Below are positions 1-13,339 of a DNA stretch of 64,000 nucleotides, in pieces. Each line of letters starts with the position of its first letter. Position 1 is the first letter of the stretch. Made by a program: the position numbers and the translations under genes. The DNA comes from Chamaelirium japonicum (taxonomy: Eukaryota > Streptophyta > Magnoliopsida > Liliales > Melanthiaceae): positions 42,021,949 through 42,085,948 of the forward strand of contig OX393553.1 in assembly GCA_947650365.1 (NCBI GenBank), read 5' to 3'. A model generated the notes under the pieces. That model worked only from the letters and a program-made list of their open reading frames with translations. It was not told the DNA's origin and searched no databases.

Positions 1-68
1 ATCCATTCTAATTCATTCGCACAATCCATTCTAATTCATTCGTATGATCCATTCTAATTCATTCGCAT

Positions 69-188
69 GAATGTATCCATTCTAATTCATTCGTACGATC
101 CATTCTAATTCATTCGTACAATCCATTCTATTTCATTCGTACGATCCATTCTTACTCATTCGTACGATCCATTCTAATTCATTCGCAC
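69..188 (+). repeat. 120-bp composite (higher-order) unit, prototype
   Basis: One 28-bp monomer (69-96) followed by four 23-bp monomers: standard, TATTTC variant, TTACTC variant, and a monomer ending CGCAC. The next 28-bp monomer starts at 189, exactly 120 bp on. The same order TATTTC then TTACTC then CGCAC then GAATGTATCC recurs widely, for example near 424-527, 1120-1210, 12650-12760, 50620-50700, 56340-56420 and 59800-59890. It is read on the minus strand near 52740-52840, 57040-57130, 60540-60640 and 61640-61730. It is interspersed with irregular units and is not a uniform array. Confidence 0.85.
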
Positions 189-216
189 GAATGTATCCAT
201 TCTAATTCATTCGTAC
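189..216 (+). repeat. 28-bp variant monomer (example)
   Basis: Five extra bases turn GATCC into G-AATGT-ATCC. With the end of the preceding monomer this creates the inverted repeat CATTCG-CA-CGAATG. The variant occurs hundreds of bases apart throughout both parts of the array and marks composite-unit boundaries. Confidence 0.9.
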
Positions 217-1279
217 GATCCATTCTAATTCATTCGTACGATCCATTCTAATTCATTCGTATGATCCATTCTAATTTATTCGAACGATCCATTCTAATTC
301 ATTCGCATGAATGTATCCATTCTAATTCCTTCGTACGATCCATTCTAATTCATTCATACGATCTATTCTAATTCATTCATACAATCCATTCTAATTCTTT
401 CACACGATCCATTCTAATTCATTCGTACGATCCATTCTAATTCATTCGTACAATCCATTCTATTTCATTCGTACGATCCATTCTTACTCATTCGTATGAT
501 CCATTCTAATTCATTCGCACGAATGTATCCATTCTAATTCATTCGCATGATCCATTCTAATTCATTCGTACGATCCATTCTAATTCATTCGTACGATCCA
601 TTCTAATTCATTCGCATGCTAATTCATTCGTATGATCCATTCTAATTCATTCGTATGATCCATTCTAATTCATTCGTACGATCCATTCTAATTCATTCGC
701 ATGATCCATTCTAATTCATTCACACGAATATATCCATTCTAATTCCTTCGTACGATCCATTCTAATTCATTCGAACGATCTATTCTAATTCATTCATACA
801 ATCCATTCTAATTCATTCATACGATCTATTCTAATTCATTCGTACGATCTCGCACGATCCATTCTAATTCATTCAAACGATCCATTCTAATTCATTCGTA
901 CGATCCATTCTAATTCCTTCGCACGATCCATTCTAATTCATTCATATGATCCATTCTAATTCATTCATACAATCCATTCTAATTCTTTCACACGATCCAT
1001 TCTAATTCATTCATACGATCCATTCTAATTCATTCATACGATCTATTCTAATTCTTTCGCACGAATGTATCCATTCTAATTCATTCGTATGATCCATTCT
1101 AATTCATTAGCACGATCCATTCTAATTCATTCGTACGATCCATTCTATTTCATTCGTACGATCCATTCTTACTCATTCGTACGATCCATTCTAATTCATT
1201 CGCACGAATGTATCCACTCTAATTCATTCGTACGATCCATTCTAATTCATTCGTACAATCCATTCTATTTCATTCGCAC

Positions 1280-3010
1280 GAATGAATTAGAATGCATACG
1301 AAGGAATTAGAATGGATCGTACGAAGAAATTAGAATGGATCGTACGAAGGAATTAGAATGGATACATTCGTGCGAATGAATTAGAATGGATCGTACAAAT
1401 GAGTAAGAATGGATCGTACGAATGAAATAGAATGGATTGTACGAATGAATTAGAATGGATTCATTCGTGCGAATGAATTAGAATAGATCGTGCTAATGAA
1501 TTAGAATTGATCGTACGAATGAATTATAATAGATGGTGCGAATGAATTAGAATGGATCGTACGAATGAATTAGAATGGATCATACGAATGAATTAGAATG
1601 GATATATTCGGGCAAATGAATTAGAATGGATCGTATGAATGAATTAGAATGGAACGTATGAATTAGAATGGATCGTACGAAGGAATTAGAATGGATACAT
1701 TCGTGCGAATAAATTAGAATGGATCGTATGAATGAATTAGATTGGATCGTATGAATGAAATAGAATGGATCGTACGAAGGAATTAGAATGGATCGTACGT
1801 ACGAAGGAATTAGAATGGATCGTACGAAGGAATTAGAATGGATCATACGAATGAATTAGAATCGATACATTCGTGCGAATGAATTAGAATGGATCGTGCG
1901 AATGAATTAGAATGGATCGAATTTGAATGGATATATTCGTTCGAATGAATTAGAATGGATCATACGATTGAGTAAGAATGGATCGTACGAATGAAATAGA
2001 ATAGATCGTACGAATGAATTAGAATGGATCGTACGAATGAATTAGAATGGATCGTACGAATGAATTAGAAAGGATTGTGCGAAAGAATTAGAATAGATTG
2101 TATGAATGAATTAGAATGGATCGTACGAAGGAATTAGAATGGATCGTACAAAGGAATTAGAATGGATCGTATGAATGAATTAGAATGGATATATTCATGC
2201 AAATGAATTAGAATGGATCGTACGAATGAATTTGAATAGATCGTACGAATGAATTAGAATGGATCGTATGAATGAATTAGAATGGATACATTCGTGCGAA
2301 TGAATTAGAATGGATCGTACGAATGAATTAGAAAGGATCGTATGAATGAATTAGAATGGATCATGCAAATGAATTAGAATGGATCGTATGAATGAATTAG
2401 ATTGGATCGTATTAATGAATTAGAATGGATTGTGCGAATGAATTAGAATGGATCGTACGAATGAATTAGAATGGATACATTCGTGCGAATGAATTAGAAT
2501 GGATCATACGATTGAGTAAGAATGGATCGTACCAATGAAAAAGAATAGATCGTACGAATGAATTAGAATGGATCGTGCTAATGAATTAGAAGTGATCGTA
2601 CGAATGAATTAGAGTGGATACATTCGTGCGAATGAATTAGAATGGATCGTACGATTGAGTAAGAATAGATCATACGAATGAAATAGAATGGATCGTACGT
2701 ATCAATTAGAATGGATACATTCATGGGAATGAATTAGAATGGATCGTACGAAGGAATTAGATTGGATCGTACCAAGGAATTAGAATGGATCGTACGAATG
2801 AATTAGAATAGATCGTACGAATGAATTAGAATGGATACATTCGTGCGAATGAATTTGAATGGATCGTGTGAATGAATTAGAATGGATCGTACGAATGAAT
2901 TAGAATAGATTGTGCGAATGAATTAGAATGGATCGTACGAATGAATTAGAATGGATACATTCGTGCGAATGAATTAGAATGGACCGTATGAATGAATTAG
3001 AATGGATCAT
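1280..3010 (-). repeat. Satellite block 2 (-)
   Basis: Minus-oriented monomers from the 1279 hairpin to an abrupt switch GGATCATGTATCC at about 3010. Minus-strand 120-bp-like units are present. An 88-codon open stretch at 1580-1846 is a repeat by-product. Confidence 0.93.
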
Positions 3011-5212
3011 GTATCCATTCTAATTCATTCGTACGATCCATTCTAATTCATTCGCACGATCCATTCTAATTCCTTCATACGATCCATTCTAATTCTTTCG
3101 CACGAATGTATCCATTCTGATTCATTCGTACGATCCATTCTAATTCATAAGTACGATCCATTCTAATTCATTCATACGATCCATTCTAATTCATTTGCAC
3201 GATCCATTCTAATTCATTCATACGATCCATTCTAATTCATTCGTTCGATCCATTCTAATTCATTCGCATGAATATATCCATTCTAATTTATTCATACGAT
3301 CCAATCTAATTCATTCATACGATCCATTCTACTTCATTCGTATGATCCAGTCTAATTCCTTCGTACGATCCATTCTATTTCATTCGTACGATCCATTCTT
3401 ACTCAATCATATGATCCATTCTAATTCATTCGCACGAATGTATCCATTCTAATTCATTCGTACGATCCATTCTAATTCATTCGTACAATCCATTCTAATT
3501 CATTCGCACGATCCATTCGAATTCACTCATACGATCCATTCTAATTCATTCAAACGATCCATTCTAATTCATTCGCACGAATGTATCCATTCTAATTCAT
3601 TCGTACGATCCATTCTAATTCATTCGCACAATCTATTCTAATACATTCATACGATCCATTCTAATTCATTCGGACGATCCATTCTAATTCATTCATACGA
3701 TCCATTCTAATTTATTCGTATGATCTATTCTAATTCATTCGCATGATCCATTCTAATTTATTCGTATGATCTATTCTAATTCATTAATACAATCTATTGT
3801 AATTCATTCGCACGATCCATTGTAATTCATTCGCACTCATACGATCCATTCTATTTCATTCGCACGAATGAATCCATTCTAATCATTCGTACGATCCATT
3901 CTAATTCATTCGCACAATCTCTTCTAATTCATTCGTATGATCAATTCTAATTCATTAGCACGATCCATTCTAATTCATTTGTACGATCTATTCTATTTCA
4001 TTCGTACAATCCATTCTTACTCAATCGTATGATCCATTTTAATTCATTCGCACGAATGTATCCATTCCAATTCATTCATACGATCCATTCTAATTTATTC
4101 ACACGATCCATTCTAATTCATTAATACGATCCAATCTAATTCATTCATACGATCCATTCTAATTCATTCGCACGAATGTATCCATTCTTATTCATTCGTA
4201 CGATCCATTCTAATTGATTCGCACAATCTATTCTAATTCATTCGTACGATCCATTCTAATTCATTCGCACGATCCATTCTAATTCATTCGCACCTTCGTA
4301 CGATCCATTCTAATTCCTTCGTACGATTCATTCTAATTCATACGATCCATTCTATTTCATTCAAACGATCCATTCTAATTCATTCGCATGATCTATTCTT
4401 ATTCATTCATACTATCCGTTCTAATTCATTCGTACGATCCATTCTAATTCATTCGCACGATCCATTCTAATTCATTCGCACGATCCATTCTAATTCATTA
4501 GCACGATCCATTCTAATTCATTCGTACGATCCATTCTATTTCATTCGTACGATCCATTCTTACTCATTCGTACGATCTATTCTAATTCATTCGCACGAAT
4601 GTATCCATTCTAATTCATTCGTACGATCCATTCTATTTCATTCGCACGATCCATTCTAATTCCTTCATACGATCCATTCTAATTCATACGATCCATTCTA
4701 TTTCATTCATACGATCCATTCTAATTCATTCGCACGATCCATTCTAATTCATTCATACGATCAATTCTAATTCATTCATACGATCCATTCTAATTCATTC
4801 GCACGATCCATTTTAATTCATTTGCACGATCCATTCTAATTCATTAGCACGATCCATTCTAATTCATTCGTACGATCCATTCTATTTCATTCGTACGATC
4901 CATTCTTACTCATTCGTACGATCCATTCTTACTCATTTGTACGATCCATTCTAATTCATTCAAACAATCCATTCTAATTCTTTCACACGATCCATTCTAA
5001 TTCATTCGTATGATCCATTCTAATTCATTCGTACAATCCATTCTATTTCATTCGTACGATCCATTCTAATTCATTCGTACGATCCATTCTAATTCATTCG
5101 CACAAATGTATCCATTATAATTCATTCGTACGATCCATTCTAATTCATTCGCACAATCTATTCCAATTCATTCATACGATCCATTCTAATTCATTCGCAC
5201 GAATGTATCCAT
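3011..5212 (+). repeat. Satellite block 3 (+)
   Basis: Many 166-bp-type units (CCAATCT variant) are present. A truncated monomer pair lies near 4290 (CGCACCTTCGTACG). Ends inside a 28-mer (GTATCCAT then ACGAATGA). Confidence 0.92.
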
Positions 5213-5594
5213 ACGAATGAATTAGAATGGATACATTCGTGCGAATGAATTAGAATGAATAATACGAATGAGTAAGAATGGATCGCACGAATGAAATAGG
5301 ATGCACTGTACGAATGAATTAGAATAGATTCATTCGTGCGAATGAATTAGAATAGATTGTGCGAATGAATTAGAATAGATCGTATAAATGAATTAGATTG
5401 GATCGTATAAATGAATTAGATTGGATCATACGTATGAATTAGAATGGATACATTCATGTGAATGAATAAGAATGGATCGTACGAAGGAATTAGAATGGAT
5501 CATACGAATGAAATAGAATGGTTCGTACGAAGGAATTAGAATGGATCGTACGTACGAAGCAATTAGAATGGATCGTAAGAAGGAATTAGAATGG
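5213..5594 (-). repeat. Satellite block 4 (-)
   Basis: Short minus block. Contains the GAAGG variants and a GTACGTAC doubling near 5547. Ends at AATGGACATTCTAATT, which fuses two monomers head to head with loss of the GATC. Confidence 0.92.
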
Positions 5595-7249
5595 ACATTC
5601 TAATTCATTCGCACGAATGTATCCATTCTAATTCATTCGTACGATCCATTCTAATTCATAAGTACGATCCATTCTAATTCATTCATACGATCCATTCTAA
5701 TTCATTTGCACGATCCATTCAAATTCATTCATACGATCCATTCTAATTCATTCGTACGATCCTTTCTAATTCATTCGCACGAATGTATCCATTCTAATTC
5801 ATTCATACGATCCATTCTAATTCATTCGTACGATCTTTTCTAATTCATTCTTACGATCCATTCTAATTCATTTGCACGAATATATCCATTCTAATTCATT
5901 CGTACGATCCATTCTAATTCCTTCGTACGATCCATTCTAATTCCTTCGTACGATCCATTCTAATTCATTCATATAATCCATTCTAATTCTTTCGCACGAT
6001 CCTTTCTAATTCATTCGTACGATCCATTCTAATTCATTCGTACGATCCATTCCAATTCATTCGTACGATCTATTCTATTTTATTCGTACGATCCATTCTT
6101 ACTCAATCGTATGATCCATTCTAATTCATTCGAACGAATGTATCCATTCTAATTTGATCCATTCGAATTCATTCGGACGATCCATTCTAATTCATTCGCA
6201 CGAATGTATCCATTCTAATTCATTCGTACGATCCATTCTAATTCTTCGTACGATCCATTCTAATTCGTTCGTACGTACGATCCATTCTAATTCCTTCGTA
6301 CGATCCATTCTATTTCATTCATACGATCCAATCTAATTTATTCATACGATCCATTCTAATTCATTCGCACGAATGTATCCTTCTAATTCCTTCGTATGAT
6401 CCATTCAAATTCATACGATCCATTCTATTTCATTCGTACGATCCATTCTAATTCATTCGTACGTTCCATTCTAATTCATTCGTACGATCCATTCTAATTT
6501 CTTCGCACGATCCATTCTAATTCATTCATACGATCCAATCTAATTCATTCATAAGATCCATTCTAATTCATTCGCACGAATGTATCCATTCTAATTCATT
6601 CGTACGATCCATTCTAATTCATTCACACAATCTATTCTAATTCATTCGTACGATCCATTCTAATTCATTCGCACTATCCATTCTAATTCATTCATACAAT
6701 CCAATCTAATTCATTCATACGATCCATTCTAATTCATTCGCACGAATGTATTCATTCTAATTCATTCGTACGATCCATTCTAATTCATTCGCATGATCTA
6801 TTCTAATTCCTTCGCACGATCCATTCTATTTCATTCGTACGATCCATTCTTACTCATTCGTACGATCCATTCTAATTCATTCGTACGATCCATTGCACGA
6901 TCCATGCTAATTCATTCGTACGATCCATTCTATTTCATTCGTACGATCCATTATTACGATCCATTCTAATTCATTCGTACGATCCATTCTAATTCATTCG
7001 CACAATCTATTCTAATTCATTCGTACGATCCATTCTAATTCATTCGCACAATCCATTCTAATTCATTAGCACGATCCATTCTAATTCATTCCCATGAATG
7101 TATCCATTCTAATTAAAACGTACGATCCATTCTATTTTATTCGTACAATCCATTCTAATTCATTCATACGATCCATTCTAATTCATTCGCACGAATGTAT
7201 CCATTCTAATTCATTCGTACGATCCATTCTAATTCATTCGTACGATCCA
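5595..7249 (+). repeat. Satellite block 5 (+)
   Basis: Plus block ending at GATCCAATGAATTAG. A 60-codon open stretch (6154-6336) and a GTACGTAC doubling near 6271 are present. Neither indicates a gene. Confidence 0.92.
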
Positions 7250-7488
7250 ATGAATTAGAATAGATTGTGCGAATGAGTTAGAATGGATCGTACGAATGTG
7301 TAAGAATGGATCGTACGAATGAATTAGAATGGATACATTCGTGCGAATGAATTAGAATGGATCATATGAATGAATTAGAATGGATCATACGAATGAAATA
7401 GAATGGATCGTACGTATCAATTAAAATGGATACATTCATGGGAATGAATTAGAATGGATCGTGCTAATGAATTAGAATGGATTGTACG
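7250..7488 (-). repeat. Satellite block 6 (-)
   Basis: Short minus block ending at ATTGTACG, joined to the CCTTTGTACGACCC variant of the next block. Confidence 0.9.
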
Positions 7489-7735
7489 CCTTTGTACGAC
7501 CCATTATATTTCATTCGTATGATCCATTCTAATTCCTTTGTACGATCCATTCTAATTTATTCCCATGAATGTATCCATTCTAATTCATACGTACAATCCA
7601 TTCTAATTCATTCAAATGATCCAATCTAATTTATTCATACGATCCATTCTAATTCATTCGCACGAATGTATCCATTATAATTCATTCGTACGATCCATTC
7701 TAATTCATTCGCACAATCTATTCTAATTCATTCGT
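7489..7735 (+). repeat. Satellite block 7 (+)
   Basis: Begins with the distinctive CCTTTGTACGACCCATTATA variant, seen again near 11905, 16081, 35780, 47480 and 48080. Ends at the centre of a perfect palindrome (7720-7751). Confidence 0.9.
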
Positions 7736-7751
7736 ACGAATGAATTAGAAT
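7720..7751. repeat. 32-bp perfect palindrome at a strand switch
   Basis: Two 16-bp arms meet at CGTACG (centre 7735/7736); the arms are the CTAATTCATTCG part of the monomer and its complement. This is the plus-to-minus junction of blocks 7 and 8. Confidence 0.9.
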
Positions 7752-8298
7752 GGATCATGTGAAAGAATTAGAATGGATTGTATGAATGAATTAGAATGCA
7801 TCGTATGAATGAATTAGAATGGATCGTGTGAATGAATTAGAAGGGATTGTGCTAATAAATTAGAATGGATCGTACGAATGAATTAGAATAGATCGTACGA
7901 ATGAATTAGAATGGATACATTCGGGCGAATGAATTAGAATGGATCGTACGAATGAGTAAGAATGGATTGTACGAATGAATTAGAATAGATCGTGCGAATG
8001 AATTAGAATGGATCTGGATACATTCGTGCGAATGTATTAGAATGGATCGTACGAACGAGTAAGAATGGATCGTACGAATGAAATAGAATGGATCGCACGA
8101 ATGAATTAGAATGCATCGTGCTAATAAATTTGAATGGATCGTACGAATGAATTAGAATGGATCGTACGAATGAATTAGAATGGATCGTGCGAATGAATTA
8201 GAAAGGATCGTATGAATGAAATAGAATGGATCGTATGAATTAGAATGGTCGTACGAATGAATTAGAATGGATCATACGAATGAAATAGAATGGATCGT
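7736..8298 (-). repeat. Satellite block 8 (-)
   Basis: Minus block bounded on both sides by palindromic junctions (7720-7751 and 8286-8311), so it is a complete inverted segment. Confidence 0.92.
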
Positions 8299-8311
8299 AC
8301 GATCCATTCTA
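8286..8311. repeat. 26-bp palindromic strand switch
   Basis: Minus-to-plus junction centred on GTAC with core AATGGATCGTACGATCCATT. The same core is found at 15386, 22405, 29778, 32761, 53510, 55905 and 58157. Confidence 0.9.
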
Positions 8312-9311
8312 ATTCATTCGCACAATCTATTCTAATTCATTCGTACGATCAATTCTAATTCATTAGCATGATCCATTCTAATTCATTCGTACGATCTACT
8401 CTATTTCATTCGTACGAACCATTCTTACTCAATCGTATGATCCATTCTAGTTCATTCGCACGAATTTATCCATTCTAATTCATTCGTACGATCCATTCTA
8501 ATTCATTCGCACGATCCATTCTAATTCATTCATACGATCCAATCTAATTCATTCATATGATCCATTCTAATTCATTCGCACAAACTATTCTAATTCATTC
8601 GTACGATCCATTCTAATTCATTCATACGATCCAATCTAATTCAGTCATACGATCCATTCTAATTCATTCGCACAATCTATTCTAATTCATTCGCACGATC
8701 CATTCTAATTCATTCATACGATTCATTCTAATTCATTCGTATGATCCATTCTAATTCATTCGCACAATCTATTCTAATTCATTCGTACGATCCATTCTAT
8801 TTCATTCGTACGATCCATTCTAATTCATACGATCCATTCTATTTCATTCATACGATCCAATCTAATTCATTCGCACGATCCATTCTAATTCATTCGTACG
8901 ATCCATTCTAATTCCTTCGTACGATCCATTCTAATTCCTTCGTACGATCCATTCTAATTCATTCGTGTGATCCATTCTAATTCCTTCGTACGATCCATTC
9001 TTATTCATTCCCATGAATGTATCCATTCTAATTCATACGTACGATCCATTCTAATTCATTTATACGATCCAATCTAATTCATTCATATAATCCATTATAA
9101 TTCATTCGCACGAATTTATCCATTCTAATTCATTCATATGATCCATTCGATCCATTCTAATTCATAAGTATGATCCATTCTAATTCATTCATACGATCCA
9201 TTCTAATTCATTTGCACGATCCATTCTAATTCATTCATACGATCCAATCTAATTCATTCATACGATCCATTCTAATTCATTCGCACGATCCATTCTAATT
9301 AATTTGTACGA
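8299..9311 (+). repeat. Satellite block 9 (+)
   Basis: Plus block rich in CCAATCT variants. Ends at the GATCGTGCTAGTGAATTAG junction, which recurs elsewhere. Confidence 0.92.
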
Positions 9312-11277
9312 TCGTGCTAGTGAATTAGAATGGATCGTACGAATGAATTAGAATAGATCGGATGAATGAATTAGAATTGATACATTCGTGCGAATGAATT
9401 AGAATGGATCGTACGAATGAGTAAGAATGGATCGTACGAATGAAATATAATGGATTGTACGAATGAATTAGAATGGATATATTCGTGCAAATGAATTAGA
9501 TTGGATAGTATGAATGAATTAGAATGGATCGTACTTATGAATTAGAATGGATCGTACGAATGAATTAGGATGGATACATTCGTCCGAAAGAATTAGAATG
9601 GATCGTACGAATGAGTAAGAATGGATCGTACTAATGTATTCGTGCAAATGAATTAGAATGGATCGTATGTATGAATGAATTAGAATGGATCGTACGAATG
9701 TGTAAGAATGGATCGTACGAATGAAATAGAATGGATTGTACGAATGAATTAGAATGGATCGTACGAATGAATTAGAATGGATAAATTCGTGCGAATGAAT
9801 TAGAATGGATTGTATGAATGAATTAGATTGGATCGTATAAATGAATTAGAATGGATCGTACGAATGAATTAGAATAGATTGTGTGAATGAAATAGAATGG
9901 ATCGTGCGAATGAATTAGAATGGATCGTACGAATGAATTAGAATGGATACATTCGTGCGAATGAATTAGAATGGATCGTACGAATGAGTAAGAATGGATC
10001 GTACGAATGAAATAGAATGGATCGTACGTATCAATTAGAATGGATACATTCATGGGAATGAATTAGAATGGATCGTATGAAGGAATTAGAATGGATCGTA
10101 CGAAGGAATTAGAATGGATCGTACGAATGAATTAGAATGGATACATTCGTGCAAAGAATTAGAATGGATTGTACGAATGAATTAGAATGGATCGTGCGAA
10201 TGAATTAGAATGGATCGTACGAATGAATTAGAATGGATACATTCGTGCGAATGAATTAGAATGGACCGTGCGAATGAATTAGAATGGATCGTACGAATGA
10301 ATTAGAATGGATCGTATGAATGAATTAGAATAGATTGTGCGAATGAATTATAATGGATCGTATGAATGAATTAGAATGGATCGTGCGAATGAATTAGAAT
10401 GGATCGTACGAATGAATTAGAATGGATCGTACGAATGAATTAGAATGGATCGTGTGAAAGAATTAGAATGGATCGTATGAATGAATTAGAATGGATCGTA
10501 TGAGTGAATTAGAATGGATCGTGCGAATAAATTAGAATGGATTGTACGAATGAATTAGAATGGATTCATTCGTGCGAATGAATTAGAATGGATCGTGCGA
10601 ATGAATTAGAATGGATCGTACGAATGAATTAGAAAGGATCGTTTGAATAAATTAGAATGGATCGTGCGAATATATTATAATAGATCGTACGAATGAATTA
10701 GAATGGATCGTGCAAATGAATTAGAATGGATCGTACGAAGGAATTAGAATGGATCGTACGAATGAATTAGAATGGATACATTCGTGCAAAAGAATTAGAA
10801 TGGATTGTATGAATAAATTAGAATGGGTCGTATGAGTGAATTTGTACGATCGTGCTAGTGAATTAGAATGGATCGTACGAATGAATTAGAATAGATCATA
10901 CAAATGAATTAGAATGGATACATTCGTGCGAATGAATTAGAATGGATCGTACGAGTGAATTTGAATGGATCGTCCGAATGAATTAGAATGGATTGTACGA
11001 ATGAATTAGAATGGATCGTATGAATGAATTAGAATAGATCGTGCGAATGAATTAGAAAGGATCGTATGAATGAATTAGATTGGATCGTATGAATGAATTA
11101 GAATGGATCGTGCGAATGAATTAGAATGGATCGTATGAATGAATTAGAATGGATCGTACTTATGAATTAGAATGGATCGTACGAATGAATTAGAATGGAT
11201 ACATTCGTGCGAATGAAATAGAATGGATCGTATGAATGAATTAGAATGGATCGTACGAATGAATTAGAATGGATACA
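9312..11277 (-). repeat. Satellite block 10 (-)
   Basis: Minus block. A second copy of its own left junction (GTACGATCGTGCTAGTG) lies inside it at about 10844-10860, implying internal duplication or unequal exchange. Ends at GGATACACGTTCC. Confidence 0.92.
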
Positions 11278-13321
11278 CGTTCCATTCGATTTCATTCATA
11301 CGATCCATTCTAATTCATTCGTATGATCCATTATAATTCATTCGCCCGATCCATTCTAATTCATTCGTATGATCCATTCTAATTCATTCGCACGAATGTA
11401 TCCATTCTAATTTATTCGTACGATCCATTCTAATTCATTCGCACAATCTATTCTAATTCATTCGTACAATCTATTCTAATTCATTCGCACCAATGTATCA
11501 ATTGTAATTCATTCATACGATCTAATTCATTCGTACGATCTATTCTAATTCATTTGCACGATCCATTCTAATTCATTCGAACGATCCATTCTATTTCATT
11601 CGTACGATCCAATCAAATTCATACATACGATCCATTCTAATTCATTCGCACGAATGTATCCATTCTAATCCATTCTAATTCTTTTGGACGAATGTATCCA
11701 TTCTAATTCATTCGTACGATCCATTCTAATTCATTCGTACGATCCATTCTAATTCATTCATACGATCCATTCTAATTCCTTCGTTCGATCCATTCTAATT
11801 CATTCATACGATTCATTCTAATTCGTTTGCACGAATGTATCCATTCTAATTCATTCGTACGATCCATTCTAATTCCTTCATACGATCCATTCTAATTCCT
11901 TTGTACGACCCATTATATTTCATTCGTGCGATCCATTCTAATTCATTTGCACGAATGTCATACAATCCATTCTAATTCTTTTGCACGATTGTATCCATTC
12001 TAATTCTTTCACACGATCCATTCTAATTCATTCGTACGATCCATTCTATCTAATTCATTCTTACGATCCATTCTAATTCATTCACACGATCCATTATAAT
12101 TCATTAATACGATCCATTCTAATTAATTCGCACGAATGTATCCATTCTAATTCATTCGTACGATCCATTCTAACTCATTCGCACAATCTATTCTAATTCA
12201 TTCGTACGATCCATTCTAATTCATTCATACAATCCATTCTAATTCTTTCACACGATCCATTCAAATTCATTCGTATGATCCATTCTAATTCATAAGTACG
12301 ATCCATTCTAATTCATTCGCACGAATGTATCTATTCTAATTCATTCGTACGATCCTCTCTAATTCATTCACACAATCTATTCTAATTCATTCGTATGATC
12401 CATTCTAATTCATTCGTACTACGATCCATTCTAATTCATTCGCACGAATGTATCCATTCTAAATCATTCGTATGATCAATTCTAATTCATTCACACGATC
12501 CATTCTAATTCATTCATACGATCCATTCAAATTCATTCGTACGATCCATTCTAATTCATTCGCATGATCCATTCTAATTCATTCATACGATCCAATCTAA
12601 TTCATTCATACAATCCAATCTAATTCTTTCACACGATCCATTCTAATTCATTCGTACGATCCATTCTAATTCATTCGTACAATCCATTCTATTTCATTCG
12701 TACGATCCATTCTTACTCATTCGTATGATCCATTCTAATTCATTCGCACGAATATATCCATTCTAATTCATTCGTACGATCCATTCTAATTTATTCGTAC
12801 GATCCATTCTAATTCTTTCGTACGATCCATTCTAATTCATTCATACGATCCATTCTAATTCGTTCGTACGATCCATTCTAATTCATTCGCACGATCCATT
12901 CTAATTCATTCATACGATCCATTCTAATTCATTCATACGATTTATTCTAATTCATTCGCACGAATGTATCCATTCTAATTCATTCGTACGATCCATTCTA
13001 ATTCATTCGCACGATCCATTCTAATTCATTCATACGATCCATTCTAATTCATTCGTACGATCCATTCTAATTCATTCACACGATCTATTCTAATTCATTC
13101 ATACGATCCATTCTAATTCATTCATACAATCCATTCTAATTCATTCGTATGATCCATTCTAATTCCTTCGTACGATCCATTCTTATTCATTCCCATGAAT
13201 GTATCCATTCTAATTCATACGTACGATCCATTCTAATTCATTTATACGATCCAATCTAATTCATTCATACAATCCATTCTAATTCATTCGCACATATTTA
13301 TCTATTCTAATTCATTCGTAC
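11278..13321 (+). repeat. Satellite block 11 (+)
   Basis: Plus block. The opening monomers are unusual (GTTCCATTCGATTTC). A clear 120-bp unit lies near 12640-12760. Ends at the palindrome 13304-13339. Confidence 0.92.
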
Positions 13322-13339
13322 GTACGAATGAATTAGAAT
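13304..13339. repeat. 36-bp perfect palindrome at a strand switch
   Basis: Two 18-bp arms meet at GTACGTAC (centre 13321/13322). This is the longest perfect palindrome I located at a junction. Confidence 0.9.

Larger units (their letters stand above)
1..1279 (+). repeat. Satellite block 1 (+)
   Basis: Starts at the window edge. Contains the prototype 120-bp unit and several imperfect ones. Ends at the hairpin CATTCGCACGAATG, where the sequence turns into the opposite strand. A 73-codon open stretch (1089-1310) is a repeat by-product. Confidence 0.93.

Noticed and set aside
1089..1310. Short open frames in the satellite (1089-1310, 1580-1846, 6154-6336, 9823-10053, 58126-58314)
   Set aside because: They translate the tandem repeat itself, start and stop where monomer phase changes, and have no start context or domain. 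They follow from a period of 120 bp being divisible by three.
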